From positions 1-36,801 of IMG/VR virus record IMGVR_UViG_3300030329_003531: DNA of 36,801 bases; one strand, written 5' to 3'. The stretch is from a virus. Below the pieces are notes generated by a model. The model was given only the letters and a program-made list of their open reading frames with translations. It was not told where the DNA came from and searched no databases. Below are positions 22,529 to 29,642 of the stretch, one piece after another. Each line of letters begins with the position of its first letter. Position 1 is the stretch's first letter. A program made the position numbers and the translations under genes.

Positions 22529-22615
22529 CGACCCCACTAGGATTCGAACCTAGATTTCCGACTTCAACTCGTATGTTACTACAAGCGGGTGTCCTTACCG
22601 TTAGACGATGGAGCC
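22529..22615 (-). tRNA. tRNA-like gene with abnormal anticodon arm, isotype undetermined
   Basis: Acceptor stem GGCTCCA/TGGGGTC pairs fully (with two G-U), the D arm GTCT/GGAC with GGT loop and the T arm CTAGG-TTCGAAT-CCTAG are canonical. The anticodon region is not: 36 bases separate A26 from the T stem where a normal class I tRNA has about 22. A hairpin CTTGT/ACGAG with an 8-base loop AGTAACAT lies inside CCG/CGG, so no standard 7-base anticodon loop forms. CCA is not encoded. It could be a class II tRNA, a tRNA with inserted bases, or a tRNA-like RNA. Confidence 0.7.
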
Positions 22616-23056
22616 TTTAGCGAATGGGTAAGTTGTTAAAGGGATAAGGTCATTTTACAGTAGTGTAGAGGTTCTTGGGCTTCATTCAGCCTAAACATAC
22701 TAACCGACTTATCAGAAGATCCTATTAATTATTTAAGTTAATAAGGTACCGCACTTTTCCTTTTTCTTACCCATTCACTTCTTCTTCTTATTAAATGGGG
22801 AAAGGTTCATTTGATATTAGCCTAGACTTTTAGAATGATACATTTAGAATGTTTGATTTAAAATCTCTTTCTAAGTTCAGACCGAATATTTTTTGCCTTA
22901 CTTTCTCGTTCACCCTTCGCCCATTTAACTTCTTCTTTTTATAAGTTAAGTCATTGGTAAACTTGTCTAGTTCTATTGAAACCCAATATCTACTTGCTGT
23001 TATTTCACCACTTTTGTGAAACCCAATAAGTTTTGATTAACTTAACTTATATATAT
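22616..23056 (-). ncRNA. Transcribed, structured noncoding region upstream of the tRNA-like gene
   Basis: A strong promoter (23057-23085) starts transcription near 23050. ATAAGTTAAG (23050-23041) and CTTAACTTAT (22950-22941) pair over 10 bp around 90 bases; GAATGGGTAAG (22776-22766) and CTTACCCATTC (22632-22622) pair over 11 bp just before the tRNA-like gene; and GGCT/AGCC forms a small hairpin near 22690. TATTGGGTTTCA occurs twice (near 22985 and 23020). It may be a precursor RNA of the tRNA-like gene or a regulatory RNA. No normal gene was found except the weak frame listed separately. Confidence 0.45.
22830..23027 (-). CDS. Possible 65-aa protein with a non-standard start
   Basis: An open frame of 66 codons ending in TAA, with protein-like content (SRYWVSIELDKFTNDL, then a KKKK cluster and ERDFKSN). 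It has no ATG, GTG or TTG near its 5' end. ATT at 23027 is the first plausible start, and no Shine-Dalgarno site is visible. It may be a decayed gene, an ATT-initiated gene or chance. Confidence 0.25.
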   Translation of the reverse strand: MGFHKSGEITASRYWVSIELDKFTNDLTYKKKKLNGRRVNEKVRQKIFGLNLERDFKSNILNVSF

Positions 23057-23085
23057 ATTATAAGTTATTTATTAAACATTGTAAA
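23057..23085 (-). promoter_or_regulatory. Promoter TTTACA-17-TATAAT before the structured RNA
   Basis: TTTACA at 23085-23080, perfect TATAAT at 23062-23057, spacer 17. The nearest downstream features are the structured region and tRNA-like gene. Confidence 0.75.
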
Positions 23086-23125
23086 GTGTTAAATGGCATA
23101 AAACACTTAATTTTTAAAGATTTTT

Positions 23126-23149
23126 TAAAAAAATGCTAATTTAAAGCAT
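23126..23149 (-). terminator. Intrinsic terminator after the helicase gene
   Basis: On the minus strand ATGCT and AGCAT pair (5 bp, 7-base loop), followed by a run of T. About 80 bases past the helicase stop. The stem is AT-rich and short, so strength is uncertain. Confidence 0.5.
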
Positions 23150-23227
23150 ATTTTGTTATGGAATTACATAAATAGGTAATATATATCACTAAAAGTATCA
23201 ATAACACTATCTTTACATCATTTCCCA

Positions 23228-24589
23228 TTACTTATCCCATGGCATAATATTATCTTCTACAATAGCTTTGATTTCTTCATTTATTGTATTATCTTGTATA
23301 TTGTAATTTTTACCTACTAAACCATAATAACCTTCACCACTATGTATTATCTCTTTAGCTACACCACTTGTTCTTGATATCATTGCACGAACACTTGCTT
23401 CTTTCTTACTTGGTATTTCCAATGCTTCTACAATATCTTTTATTGTTTTTTGCTCATTACTATCTCTTAAATAGTTATAAACTCGTTTAATCATAGGTAT
23501 TTGTGTATTTAAAGTATCACTATCGCTAATATCAAATCCATTTATATTTATCTCATTAGAAAGAAATTGTATTTGATAACCAATTGGGTCATGTAGATAT
23601 CCATTATTCACTTTTCTATGAAATAATCCTACATTTTGTTGGTATTTATTATCACTAGTGTTGCTTTCTTCTCTTTTAACTTCCCATACTGATCTAGCCC
23701 AATAAGACCAAAATGCACTACCAAATGGTGTTTTCTTCTCACTATCTGCTTTAGTTGTATGTGCTAAAGTTAAAACAGTTACATCATCACCAAATCCACG
23801 AATAGCTGAATAATAATCAGTAGTAGCTTTTGCTGATTCGGGTTCTGCACCACAAGCCATTGCGGCACTATCTACTATAACAAAACCAATTTCTTTCTCA
23901 TCTATTTCTTTTCTGATAATCTCAGCTATACTTATCATTGGCTCATTTGTTCTTCTGTAAAATATACCCGAAGGGTTATCTAATCCCATTCCATTAGCTA
24001 ACTTGTTATTTCTTATCAAATATTCTCTTAAATTGGTTTCATAATCTATATATAAAACATTCTTTTTAATAGCTGATATCCAATCAGTTTTAACACCTTG
24101 ATGCACTAAATTAGCTAACCATAAAGATATTATTGATTTACCACTACCACCTTCACCATACATTAATGATGCTTCACCAAATGGTATTATAGGATTAACT
24201 AAATTACCCCTATCATTAGGCATTTCTATCTTTGATAAATCAACTGTAGCTTCACCTTCACGATATTCTGTTATTACAGTTACACAAATGTATTCAAGAA
24301 TTCTATCCCATTCTTTTATTTCGGGTTCTAAATTCCTTAAATGATTCATTAATGTCAATCTACCATTTGTACCACCAAGCTGATTAATAGCTATCTGACT
24401 ACTGTGTATATGCACTTTATCAAATATAGGATTTAAATAACTAAAGGTTATTTCACCACTTATATAATGATAACTTTTAATATTATCAACTTTTACTCTT
24501 AAATTAATATTAGATAATTCAAAATAAAAAGTGTTACCAAATCTTTTAATATTGGAATTCTCGAATATATCATGTGTTTGCTCTTCCAA
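23228..24589 (-). CDS. RepA-like replicative helicase (RecA-fold ATPase), 453 aa
   Basis: Residues 1-125 form an N-terminal domain without known motif. The RecA-like core has Walker A GEGGSGKS (145-152), Walker B FVIVDS (236-241), and VTVLTLAHTTKAD (about 274-286) with the sensor His. The C-terminal part has a winged-helix-like region (QKTIKDIVEALEIPSKKEASVRA). This is the pattern of RSF1010 RepA-type hexameric helicases used by phages and plasmids without their own DNA polymerase. The start is TTG 24589, chosen because GGAG lies six bases before it and no nearby ATG is in frame. Confidence 0.85.
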   Translation of the reverse strand: MEEQTHDIFENSNIKRFGNTFYFELSNINLRVKVDNIKSYHYISGEITFSYLNPIFDKVHIHSSQIAINQLGGTNGRLTLMNHLRNLEPEIKEWDRILEYICVTVITEYREGEATVDLSKIEMPNDRGNLVNPIIPFGEASLMYGEGGSGKSIISLWLANLVHQGVKTDWISAIKKNVLYIDYETNLREYLIRNNKLANGMGLDNPSGIFYRRTNEPMISIAEIIRKEIDEKEIGFVIVDSAAMACGAEPESAKATTDYYSAIRGFGDDVTVLTLAHTTKADSEKKTPFGSAFWSYWARSVWEVKREESNTSDNKYQQNVGLFHRKVNNGYLHDPIGYQIQFLSNEININGFDISDSDTLNTQIPMIKRVYNYLRDSNEQKTIKDIVEALEIPSKKEASVRAMISRTSGVAKEIIHSGEGYYGLVGKNYNIQDNTINEEIKAIVEDNIMPWDK

Positions 24590-24860
24590 TTGGTACTCCT
24601 TTTTTTCTATTGTTGCCTAACAAGAAGTCAATATTCCCTTCTAGTTTTTCAATCTTTTTTTCTAATTTACTAACTGTACTAAAAGCCATTCTTGATTCAG
24701 TACATGATTTTTGTATTTGATCAGCTAAATATATATTGTTCCTCAAAGAGTCTGCTAACATTCTTGCTATAGACTCTTTATATAAATAGGAATTCTGATA
24801 CCAATCTAGATTCAAATTTTTTTCTAGTTGATCAACTTGTTCATAACTTAAATCACCCAT
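24570..24860 (-). CDS. Coiled-coil protein in the replication operon, 96 aa
   Basis: Helical protein: MGDLSYEQVDQLEKNLNLDW, then a coiled coil (MAFSTVSKLEKKIEKLEGNI). Overlaps the previous gene by eight bases and the helicase gene by 20, so the three are translated together. A role as helicase loader or partner is possible by position, but unproven. Confidence 0.7.
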   Translation of the reverse strand: MGDLSYEQVDQLEKNLNLDWYQNSYLYKESIARMLADSLRNNIYLADQIQKSCTESRMAFSTVSKLEKKIEKLEGNIDFLLGNNRKKGVPIGRANT

Positions 24861-25710
24861 TTTTGTTTATTTCCTGTTCTAAATTGTTTGATATACCCTT
24901 ACCATCTAAAAAATGATGGTAAACATCTTTTAATTCGTCTACTTGTTCGCCCTGTATTGCTCTTGATAATATGTTCACCTGCATACCAATATGAATTATA
25001 TCTGTGTATTCTTCCATTTGCGGAAACCTACCTGCTTTCCATAATTCAGTAATTATGTTTCCTGCTATGCTATCAGAATTGTTAACATTCCTAGCATCTC
25101 TGTCAGCCTGTCTTTCATCTTGTACTTTGACAACTTGCTTTTTTACTAAGTCTTGACTAGATTTACTGAGTTTATAAACCACATCTTTGTCTTTGAAACT
25201 TTCCTGTTGTGTATCTACAACTTTTAACTCAGCTTGTGTATTACCATTGTTTTGGCTATGCGGTTGTCCTTCTACAAATTGCCAAGAACTCCAATTGACA
25301 GAATATATAAAATGATTATCATATTCGCCTGTTTTAAGTCCAATAACATTTTCTCTATTACTATCCATATCTGCTTTTAAATATTTTCTAGTAATTTCTG
25401 CCCTAAAAGTATCACCTACTTGATGCGGAAATTCTTCGGGGGTAGGGAAAAAACTTTCCATACTTGCTAAATTATGTTTAGGCGGATAATTACCACCTAA
25501 CTCTATAAATTCAGCTACCACTTTTAATGTTCCATTAGCAGTAGGTTTTCTTTCTAATATTCTTATATTAGTTTGAAATTGTTTATCAAGTAATTGCTTT
25601 TGCTCTTCTTCTAGACTTGTTAAAGGTATACATGGTATTCCCTTGTTTGTAAAAGTGTCTGTTTTATAAGCCCCTAACCATATTAAATTAGGTAATGTTG
25701 TTTCATTCAT
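24853..25710 (-). CDS. Replication-operon protein of unknown function, 285 aa
   Basis: N-terminal half is alpha/beta (LPNLIWLGAYKTDTFTNKG, then TLKVVAEFIELGG, VGDTFRAEITRKYLKADM), which could be an OB-like fold such as a single-stranded DNA-binding domain. The middle is a Gln/Lys/Asp-rich linker (about 155-215), and the C-terminus is helical. Ribosome site AAAGGAG. The order, directly before the helicase, favours a replication or recombination role. I do not recognise the family. Confidence 0.65.
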   Translation of the reverse strand: MNETTLPNLIWLGAYKTDTFTNKGIPCIPLTSLEEEQKQLLDKQFQTNIRILERKPTANGTLKVVAEFIELGGNYPPKHNLASMESFFPTPEEFPHQVGDTFRAEITRKYLKADMDSNRENVIGLKTGEYDNHFIYSVNWSSWQFVEGQPHSQNNGNTQAELKVVDTQQESFKDKDVVYKLSKSSQDLVKKQVVKVQDERQADRDARNVNNSDSIAGNIITELWKAGRFPQMEEYTDIIHIGMQVNILSRAIQGEQVDELKDVYHHFLDGKGISNNLEQEINKNG

Positions 25711-25743
25711 AATAACTCCTTTAAAAATGAATGTTAATTAAAA

Positions 25744-26178
25744 TTATCTTCTGTCTTTTGTAACAAATCTTTTTGTTTCACCAATAACTGATTTATCAAT
25801 ATATTTTTGTATATCTTCACCATACTTGGCAAAAGGTTTTAGATTTGTCATATTCCATTGTTCTTCTTGCACTATTGTTTGCTCGGGTATCAATGCTTTT
25901 CTACGAATTAAATCTTCCAAATTTACCAATTCTTTAATTGGTTTCAATCTTGTTTTATCGTAAATAGGTTTTTTATCCAAAACTAATTCTTTGGCATCAC
26001 CTTGTATAATGGTTGAACCTCTTTCTTCCATTATTCTTAATGCTTTTTGTTCTAATGCAAATTTTTTCTTTTTAATTTCTTCTAACTGATCTTTTATTTT
26101 TATGTAATTATCTACTAATTCAACATCATTTAAATTACCAAGATCAAATATGTTTTGTTCTAAATTATCGTGCATCAT
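25744..26178 (-). CDS. Coiled-coil/alpha-beta protein, 144 aa
   Basis: After an acidic start (MMHDNLEQNIFDLGNLND), residues 20-55 form a Lys-rich coiled coil (IKDQLEEIKKKKFALEQKAL). The rest contains LVLDKKPIYDKTRLKPIKEL and ends with a Lys/Arg-rich tail. Recurrent in phage replication operons as far as I recall, but without an assigned function. Two bases separate it from the next gene upstream. Confidence 0.7.
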   Translation of the reverse strand: MMHDNLEQNIFDLGNLNDVELVDNYIKIKDQLEEIKKKKFALEQKALRIMEERGSTIIQGDAKELVLDKKPIYDKTRLKPIKELVNLEDLIRRKALIPEQTIVQEEQWNMTNLKPFAKYGEDIQKYIDKSVIGETKRFVTKDRR

Positions 26179-26180
26179 AA

Positions 26181-26360
26181 TTATAACCCTAATGAAATGT
26201 CTTTTGTATTACTCGCTATTTTTCTTAAACTCTGATTAATGTTTTTTACATAATCCATAGCTGAATCATCTTTTAATGATTTATCTATACTTTTTAAAAC
26301 CTTAACTAAATCTTCTAAGTTATTTGAAATAGCATCTAAAACTTCTATTTGCCTATCCAT
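26181..26360 (-). CDS. Small helical protein, 59 aa
   Basis: ATG 26360 follows the preceding stop directly (TAAATG) with AAGGAG nine bases before it. The protein begins MDRQIEVLDAISNNLEDLVK and is a single amphipathic helical bundle (VLKSIDKSLKDD, INQSLRKIAS). Function unknown. Probably translationally coupled to the upstream HTH gene. Confidence 0.75.
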   Translation of the reverse strand: MDRQIEVLDAISNNLEDLVKVLKSIDKSLKDDSAMDYVKNINQSLRKIASNTKDISLGL

Positions 26361-26693
26361 TTATGAACTCCTTATTCCTTGTAAATATTTTTTTGCTCCT
26401 ATCTCTGCTCGTTGTTTTGCTCGTAATTCTTTCGGTAATTTCATATAGCAATCTCTACACATACCCCATGCAACAGGATAATGTTTATAACTAGCATAAC
26501 CACGACCACATCTTTTACAATAATACTTCTGCTTATTTGTCTTGGTTCTTGTAGGTCTGTTATTCTCTGTTAATATCTGACCTACCCTTGCTCTGCTTAT
26601 ACCGAAAATTCTACTTATTTCAGCATTGGTAATATCGGGATTTTCATCTCGATACTTAACAACAAGATCGTTATTAATTTTTGTTCTTGGCAT
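26361..26693 (-). CDS. HTH and zinc-finger DNA-binding protein, 110 aa
   Basis: Residues 1-50 hold a helix-turn-helix (NAEISRIFGISRARVGQIL). Residues 57-85 hold two CxxC knuckles (CKRCGRGYA and CRDC), and the tail is basic. Such small regulators occur in early phage operons. I use ATG 26693, since AAGGAG lies six bases upstream; an in-frame GTG two codons earlier is less likely. Candidate regulator of the TTTACA promoters. Confidence 0.75.
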   Translation of the reverse strand: MPRTKINNDLVVKYRDENPDITNAEISRIFGISRARVGQILTENNRPTRTKTNKQKYYCKRCGRGYASYKHYPVAWGMCRDCYMKLPKELRAKQRAEIGAKKYLQGIRSS

Positions 26694-26695
26694 AA

Positions 26696-27001
26696 TCACT
26701 CCTTATTTTTTAATTCTTGTATTTCTTTTTTATTTCGTTCAAGCATTTTTACATATTTTTTTGTAGATGATTTGATTTGCTCTCTTAACTTTGCTCGTGC
26801 TTCATTTATTTCACCTATATGTTGCTGATTTAATTTTTCAATATCTTTTCTTAAACTTTTTATTTCTGTATCTTTTAACTGACAGTTATCGTCTTGAATA
26901 AGATAAAGTAAATGAAAATACCCTGTTGGGTTTTGTTGTCTGAAAATTTCTATAACTTCTTTTCTTATAGAAAAAAAATTTGTATTATTATTGTTAATCA
27001 T
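26696..27001 (-). CDS. Coiled-coil protein, first gene of the replication operon, 101 aa
   Basis: Starts MINNNNTNFFSIRKEVIEIF; from residue 45 on it is a long charged coiled coil (KSLRKDIEKLNQQHIGEIN, then MLERNKKEIQELKNKE). Good AAGGAG site. It follows the promoter at 27021-27049. The family is not recognised. Confidence 0.7.
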   Translation of the reverse strand: MINNNNTNFFSIRKEVIEIFRQQNPTGYFHLLYLIQDDNCQLKDTEIKSLRKDIEKLNQQHIGEINEARAKLREQIKSSTKKYVKMLERNKKEIQELKNKE

Positions 27002-27020
27002 GTTAACTCCTTATATAAAC

Positions 27021-27049
27021 ATTTTAAAATAAAATTTAAAATTTGTAAA
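27021..27049 (-). promoter_or_regulatory. Promoter TTTACA-17-TAAAAT for the replication operon
   Basis: TTTACA at 27049-27044, TAAAAT at 27026-27021, spacer 17, GGG directly before the -35. Confidence 0.65.
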
Positions 27050-27082
27050 CCCTGTACCTTGATATTATATTATACTTTATAC

Positions 27083-27120
27083 CATTAACATATATATATA
27101 AATATATATATATGTTAATG
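27083..27120. repeat. Near-perfect 38-bp palindrome of alternating AT
   Basis: Two 18-base arms around AA, with CATTAACA ends, strongly similar to the 36-bp palindrome at 20877-20912. It lies between the 83-residue gene and the replication operon promoter. Could extrude as a cruciform, act as bidirectional terminator, or mark an origin boundary. Confidence 0.8.
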
Positions 27121-27175
27121 ATAATATTAGATATTAATAATTGATTGGTAGATGAATGTATTAATATCTTTTTAT

Positions 27176-27427
27176 TTAGAATATTCTATCGAACTCTTCA
27201 TCTCTTGCTTGTTCACTTGCAAACCATCTGTAACTATCTGCAATCAAAGCTTCGCCTGTTTTTCCATCGATTTGGCAATAAGCAATCCCATACTCCATAG
27301 GATACCAATGGTCTGATTTAGCAAGAATGTTATTTTTAGTTTCATGCCATTGTGAATCTGTCATTTCACTTTGGAATCTTGTTTCATTTGTCCAAGTTAC
27401 TTTGAAATGTGTATATCTGATTTTCAT
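27176..27427 (-). CDS. Hypothetical early protein, 83 aa
   Basis: Alpha/beta protein beginning MKIRYTHFKVTWTNETRFQ, with several Trp (QWHETKNN, DHWYPMEYGIAYC). It has its own strong promoter (27473-27501), divergent to the protease promoter, and an AAAGGGG ribosome site. Not recognised. As the first gene leftward of the divergent control region, it is probably made very early. Confidence 0.75.
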   Translation of the reverse strand: MKIRYTHFKVTWTNETRFQSEMTDSQWHETKNNILAKSDHWYPMEYGIAYCQIDGKTGEALIADSYRWFASEQARDEEFDRIF

Positions 27428-27472
27428 TTTATAACCCCCTTTAATTTATTAATTTATTATTAATATAGGTAT

Positions 27473-27501
27473 ATTGTATCACAAAGTTTAATAGATGTAA
27501 A
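27473..27501 (-). promoter_or_regulatory. Leftward promoter TTTACA-17-TACAAT of the divergent pair
   Basis: TTTACA at 27501-27496, TACAAT at 27478-27473, spacer 17; -35 is inside ACCCTTTACA (27505-27496). Confidence 0.75.
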
Positions 27502-27550
27502 GGGTATATATGTAAATTCCCTACATAAACTTTGATTATAACCCTTTACA
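27496..27550. promoter_or_regulatory. Candidate operator: 10-bp inverted repeat over both divergent -35 boxes
   Basis: TGTAAAGGGT (27496-27505) and ACCCTTTACA (27541-27550) are perfect inverted repeats, each covering the -35 of one divergent promoter. The same motif covers the -35 at 22491-22500. Confidence 0.6.
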
Positions 27551-27573
27551 AATGTTAATAAGTATGTTATACT
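27545..27573 (+). promoter_or_regulatory. Rightward promoter TTTACA-17-TATACT
   Basis: TTTACA at 27545-27550, TATACT at 27568-27573, spacer 17. It would produce a 5' leader of about 145 bases before the protease ATG. The leader contains a 16-codon frame (27624-27674) without a clear ribosome site. Confidence 0.7.
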
Positions 27574-27723
27574 ATATACAAGTTAATTAAATTTAACCTG
27601 TAAATTAAGCAGAGTGGTCACTAATGGATTTCCACTATGAAGCCCGATTTACTAGATCTTTAAAAATAGAATAAAAGGAAAATTAGCATAGATTAATTTA
27701 GCACTTAACAAAGGAGTTAAATT

Positions 27724-28422
27724 ATGGCTAATAGAAAATACAACTTTAATAATCCGTTTTTTTCGGTACAAGCAAGAAAGTCAAGCATCAGAATAGATAC
27801 ACCGCATTTAATAAAGTATGCAGGTAGCTATAGATTCAAACATGGTGAAAGTTATTCTTTCCCATCTCATTACATTATTGATGAGGTGCGAGAGCAATTA
27901 GGTTACAAGAAGAAATTTTTACAACCTAAAACAAATAAGGCTTACAAGCAAGTTAGAAAAACATTAAATTTGTGCGATAGATTTTTTGATTCTGTAGGCA
28001 GAAAAATACAGAAAAAATATCCACAAATAGAAATAGTTAGAATGCCCGAAATAATAGTGCATTTGGTCGATAGGCCTAACTTAAACAATTACCGATCTAC
28101 AAGTAATGCTTTAGGGTGTGCAGGTAAATTCAGTAACGAAATCCAAATGAAAATAGGTTTTATAAACAAAAATTATAAAACTAATATTTGGGGGTTAGAA
28201 CATTGCATAATGCACGAATTAGGTCATGCTATATTTGGCTTAGATCATTGTAGGAAAAGAAAAAATCCTTGTCCTTTAATGGCTAAGTATGGCAGTTACA
28301 TCAAAAACGAAGATGTTAAGTTTAAGAAAAAACAACGAAGAAGGTTTAAAAGATTTATAATTGAAAGATATTATAAACAACAAATTGCCCGAATAGAGCA
28401 ACAAGAATACACTACAATTTAA
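27724..28422 (+). CDS. Archaemetzincin-like zinc protease, 232 aa
   Basis: Zinc motif HELGHAIFGLDHC (164-176), followed by Cys183 and Met186 (CPLM), which recalls the archaemetzincin motif HExxHxxGxxHCx4CxM with one extra residue before the third His and a longer Cys spacing. The Met would form the Met-turn. The distal CxxC of archaemetzincins is missing. No signal peptide; the protein is very basic (C-terminal KFKKKQRRRFKRF) and would act in the cytoplasm or on the nucleoid. One of only two plus-strand genes, with AAAGGAG site and an early-type promoter, so a host-takeover protease is possible. Confidence 0.8.
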   Translation: MANRKYNFNNPFFSVQARKSSIRIDTPHLIKYAGSYRFKHGESYSFPSHYIIDEVREQLGYKKKFLQPKTNKAYKQVRKTLNLCDRFFDSVGRKIQKKYPQIEIVRMPEIIVHLVDRPNLNNYRSTSNALGCAGKFSNEIQMKIGFINKNYKTNIWGLEHCIMHELGHAIFGLDHCRKRKNPCPLMAKYGSYIKNEDVKFKKKQRRRFKRFIIERYYKQQIARIEQQEYTTI

Positions 28423-28443
28423 AAACAAAGTTAATTTAATCTA

Positions 28444-28452
28444 TGCTATAAT
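28444..28452 (+). promoter_or_regulatory. Possible extended -10 promoter before the resolvase
   Basis: TGCTATAAT at 28444-28452, the same nine bases as the modification-operon promoter. No good -35. It overlaps one arm of the inverted repeat that flanks the protease gene. Confidence 0.4.
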
Positions 28453-28538
28453 ATCGGGGTTATTGTTTATTCATTTAAACTTAACTCCTTTAAATTATGG
28501 GAAGTGGGATTTTTTAAACATAGGAATATAATTAATGT

Positions 28539-28979
28539 ATGGTAGTTAATAAAGTTTCACTTCCTATAAAATTTCAAATGGCTTTACCGCCTTCACAAAT
28601 TCGTGGTAATAACAGATCACATCATTTTGTTTATAACAAACATTTTCAAAGCTATAAAAATAGTGCTATTGGAAATTTATTAGAAGCAATTAATATGAAG
28701 GATTTGAAATTCCCATATAAAAAAGTTTTAATTGTTTATACTTTTATGAATAACAGATTAATAGATATAGATAATTTTATTTATGGTATGAAGGCAGTGC
28801 AAGATGCTTTATCTGATATTAGAATAATAAAAGATGATGATGCTTTAACAATTAGTCCAATTGGAAAATTCGTTAAATGCCCCATAAAAGACCGCAAAGT
28901 GCTTGTAGAAGTATGGAACATAGATAACTATGCTAAAGTGTCAATTATGGGCGATTCTGAGCTTCTTTTAGTGCTTTAA
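28539..28979 (+). CDS. RusA-like Holliday junction resolvase, 146 aa
   Basis: Matches RusA in length and motif: N-terminal substrate loop LPPSQIRGNNRSHHF and the catalytic block RLIDIDNFIYGMKAVQDAL with Asp76, Asp78 and Asp89, then DDD at 99-101. RusA cleaves four-way junctions and debranches DNA before packaging. On the plus strand downstream of the protease gene. Its last 35 bases overlap the convergent 67-residue gene. Confidence 0.85.
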   Translation: MVVNKVSLPIKFQMALPPSQIRGNNRSHHFVYNKHFQSYKNSAIGNLLEAINMKDLKFPYKKVLIVYTFMNNRLIDIDNFIYGMKAVQDALSDIRIIKDDDALTISPIGKFVKCPIKDRKVLVEVWNIDNYAKVSIMGDSELLLVL

Positions 28980-29148
28980 CTAGTTTCCAATACTTAGACA
29001 TTAACCTTGATCTTTCATCATTGGTTATTTTTCCATCTTCGGTTGCTTCCTTACATTCTTCGATTAAATCGATTAATTCATCTATAGCAGAAACATTTTT
29101 TATAGCAAAATTTATTACCTTGCCCCATTTGATTTTAAACAAATTCAT
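28945..29148 (-). CDS. Small charged helical protein, 67 aa
   Basis: Begins MNLFKIKWGKVINFAIKNV, then an acidic EF-hand-like stretch ATEDGKITNDERSRLM that may be chance, and ends in a helix. Stop-start overlap with the nuclease gene (ATGA). Last gene of the late block, convergent with and overlapping the resolvase gene by 35 bases, which could limit read-through by antisense pairing. No family recognised. Confidence 0.7.
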   Translation of the reverse strand: MNLFKIKWGKVINFAIKNVSAIDELIDLIEECKEATEDGKITNDERSRLMSKYWKLVKALKEAQNRP

Positions 29149-29642
29149 TTTTTATCCTCTTTTATTCTATTTAACATTTTATCTATTTCATCAATTTCTG
29201 ATTCGTTTTTTGACCAATCTTTAATTTTTGTTCCACCATCATAAGCTACTGCTAATCCGCAATCAATCATTTTTTGTCCTGCATCTAGCCATTTATGATT
29301 GGTTATATTTCCTTCTTTGTCTAAATCAACCCCTTGATGTATGTACAATTTGCCTAGTAGCCTTCCGTACTTACCTGTTCCTTTTTTACTTATCGATTGT
29401 ATTGCCAATTGATTTGTCCCAATAAGTAATCGCAACATAGTCCTAGCTTGATAACCTTTTATTTTTTCTATTTTACTTTTTGTTCTTAATTCGGGTGTAT
29501 CGATACCTATGATTCGAAAACTGTTAATATATTTTAAATTAAAACCTAAATCAACTTGTAACTTTGATATTGTATCGCCATCATAAACTGACTCTATTCC
29601 TCTTTTATCATCTAACTTTGCCATATAGGTATAAAAATTCAT
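29145..29642 (-). CDS. Staphylococcal nuclease-like protein, 165 aa
   Basis: All catalytic positions of the SNase family can be placed: YDGDT (Asp23), FRIIGIDTPEL (Arg43, Asp48, Thr49, Glu51) and KYGRLLGKL (Arg94). No signal peptide is evident. The enzyme cuts DNA and RNA with calcium. Sits in the lysis/membrane gene cluster at the end of the late operon; it may degrade host nucleic acid or be packaged. Overlaps both neighbours. Confidence 0.85.
   Translation of the reverse strand: MNFYTYMAKLDDKRGIESVYDGDTISKLQVDLGFNLKYINSFRIIGIDTPELRTKSKIEKIKGYQARTMLRLLIGTNQLAIQSISKKGTGKYGRLLGKLYIHQGVDLDKEGNITNHKWLDAGQKMIDCGLAVAYDGGTKIKDWSKNESEIDEIDKMLNRIKEDKK

Noticed and set aside
27624-27674. 16-codon frame in the leader of the metzincin gene
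   Set aside because: No Shine-Dalgarno site and no distinctive content, so not listed as a gene.
28483-28492. Perfect AAAGGAGTTAA ribosome site on the minus strand between the two plus-strand genes
   Set aside because: The ATG after it opens a frame of only four codons; at most a relic of a lost gene.
28945-29148. EF-hand calcium loop in the 67-residue protein
   Set aside because: A single acidic DGKITNDE stretch resembles a loop but lacks the full ligand spacing and a paired hand.
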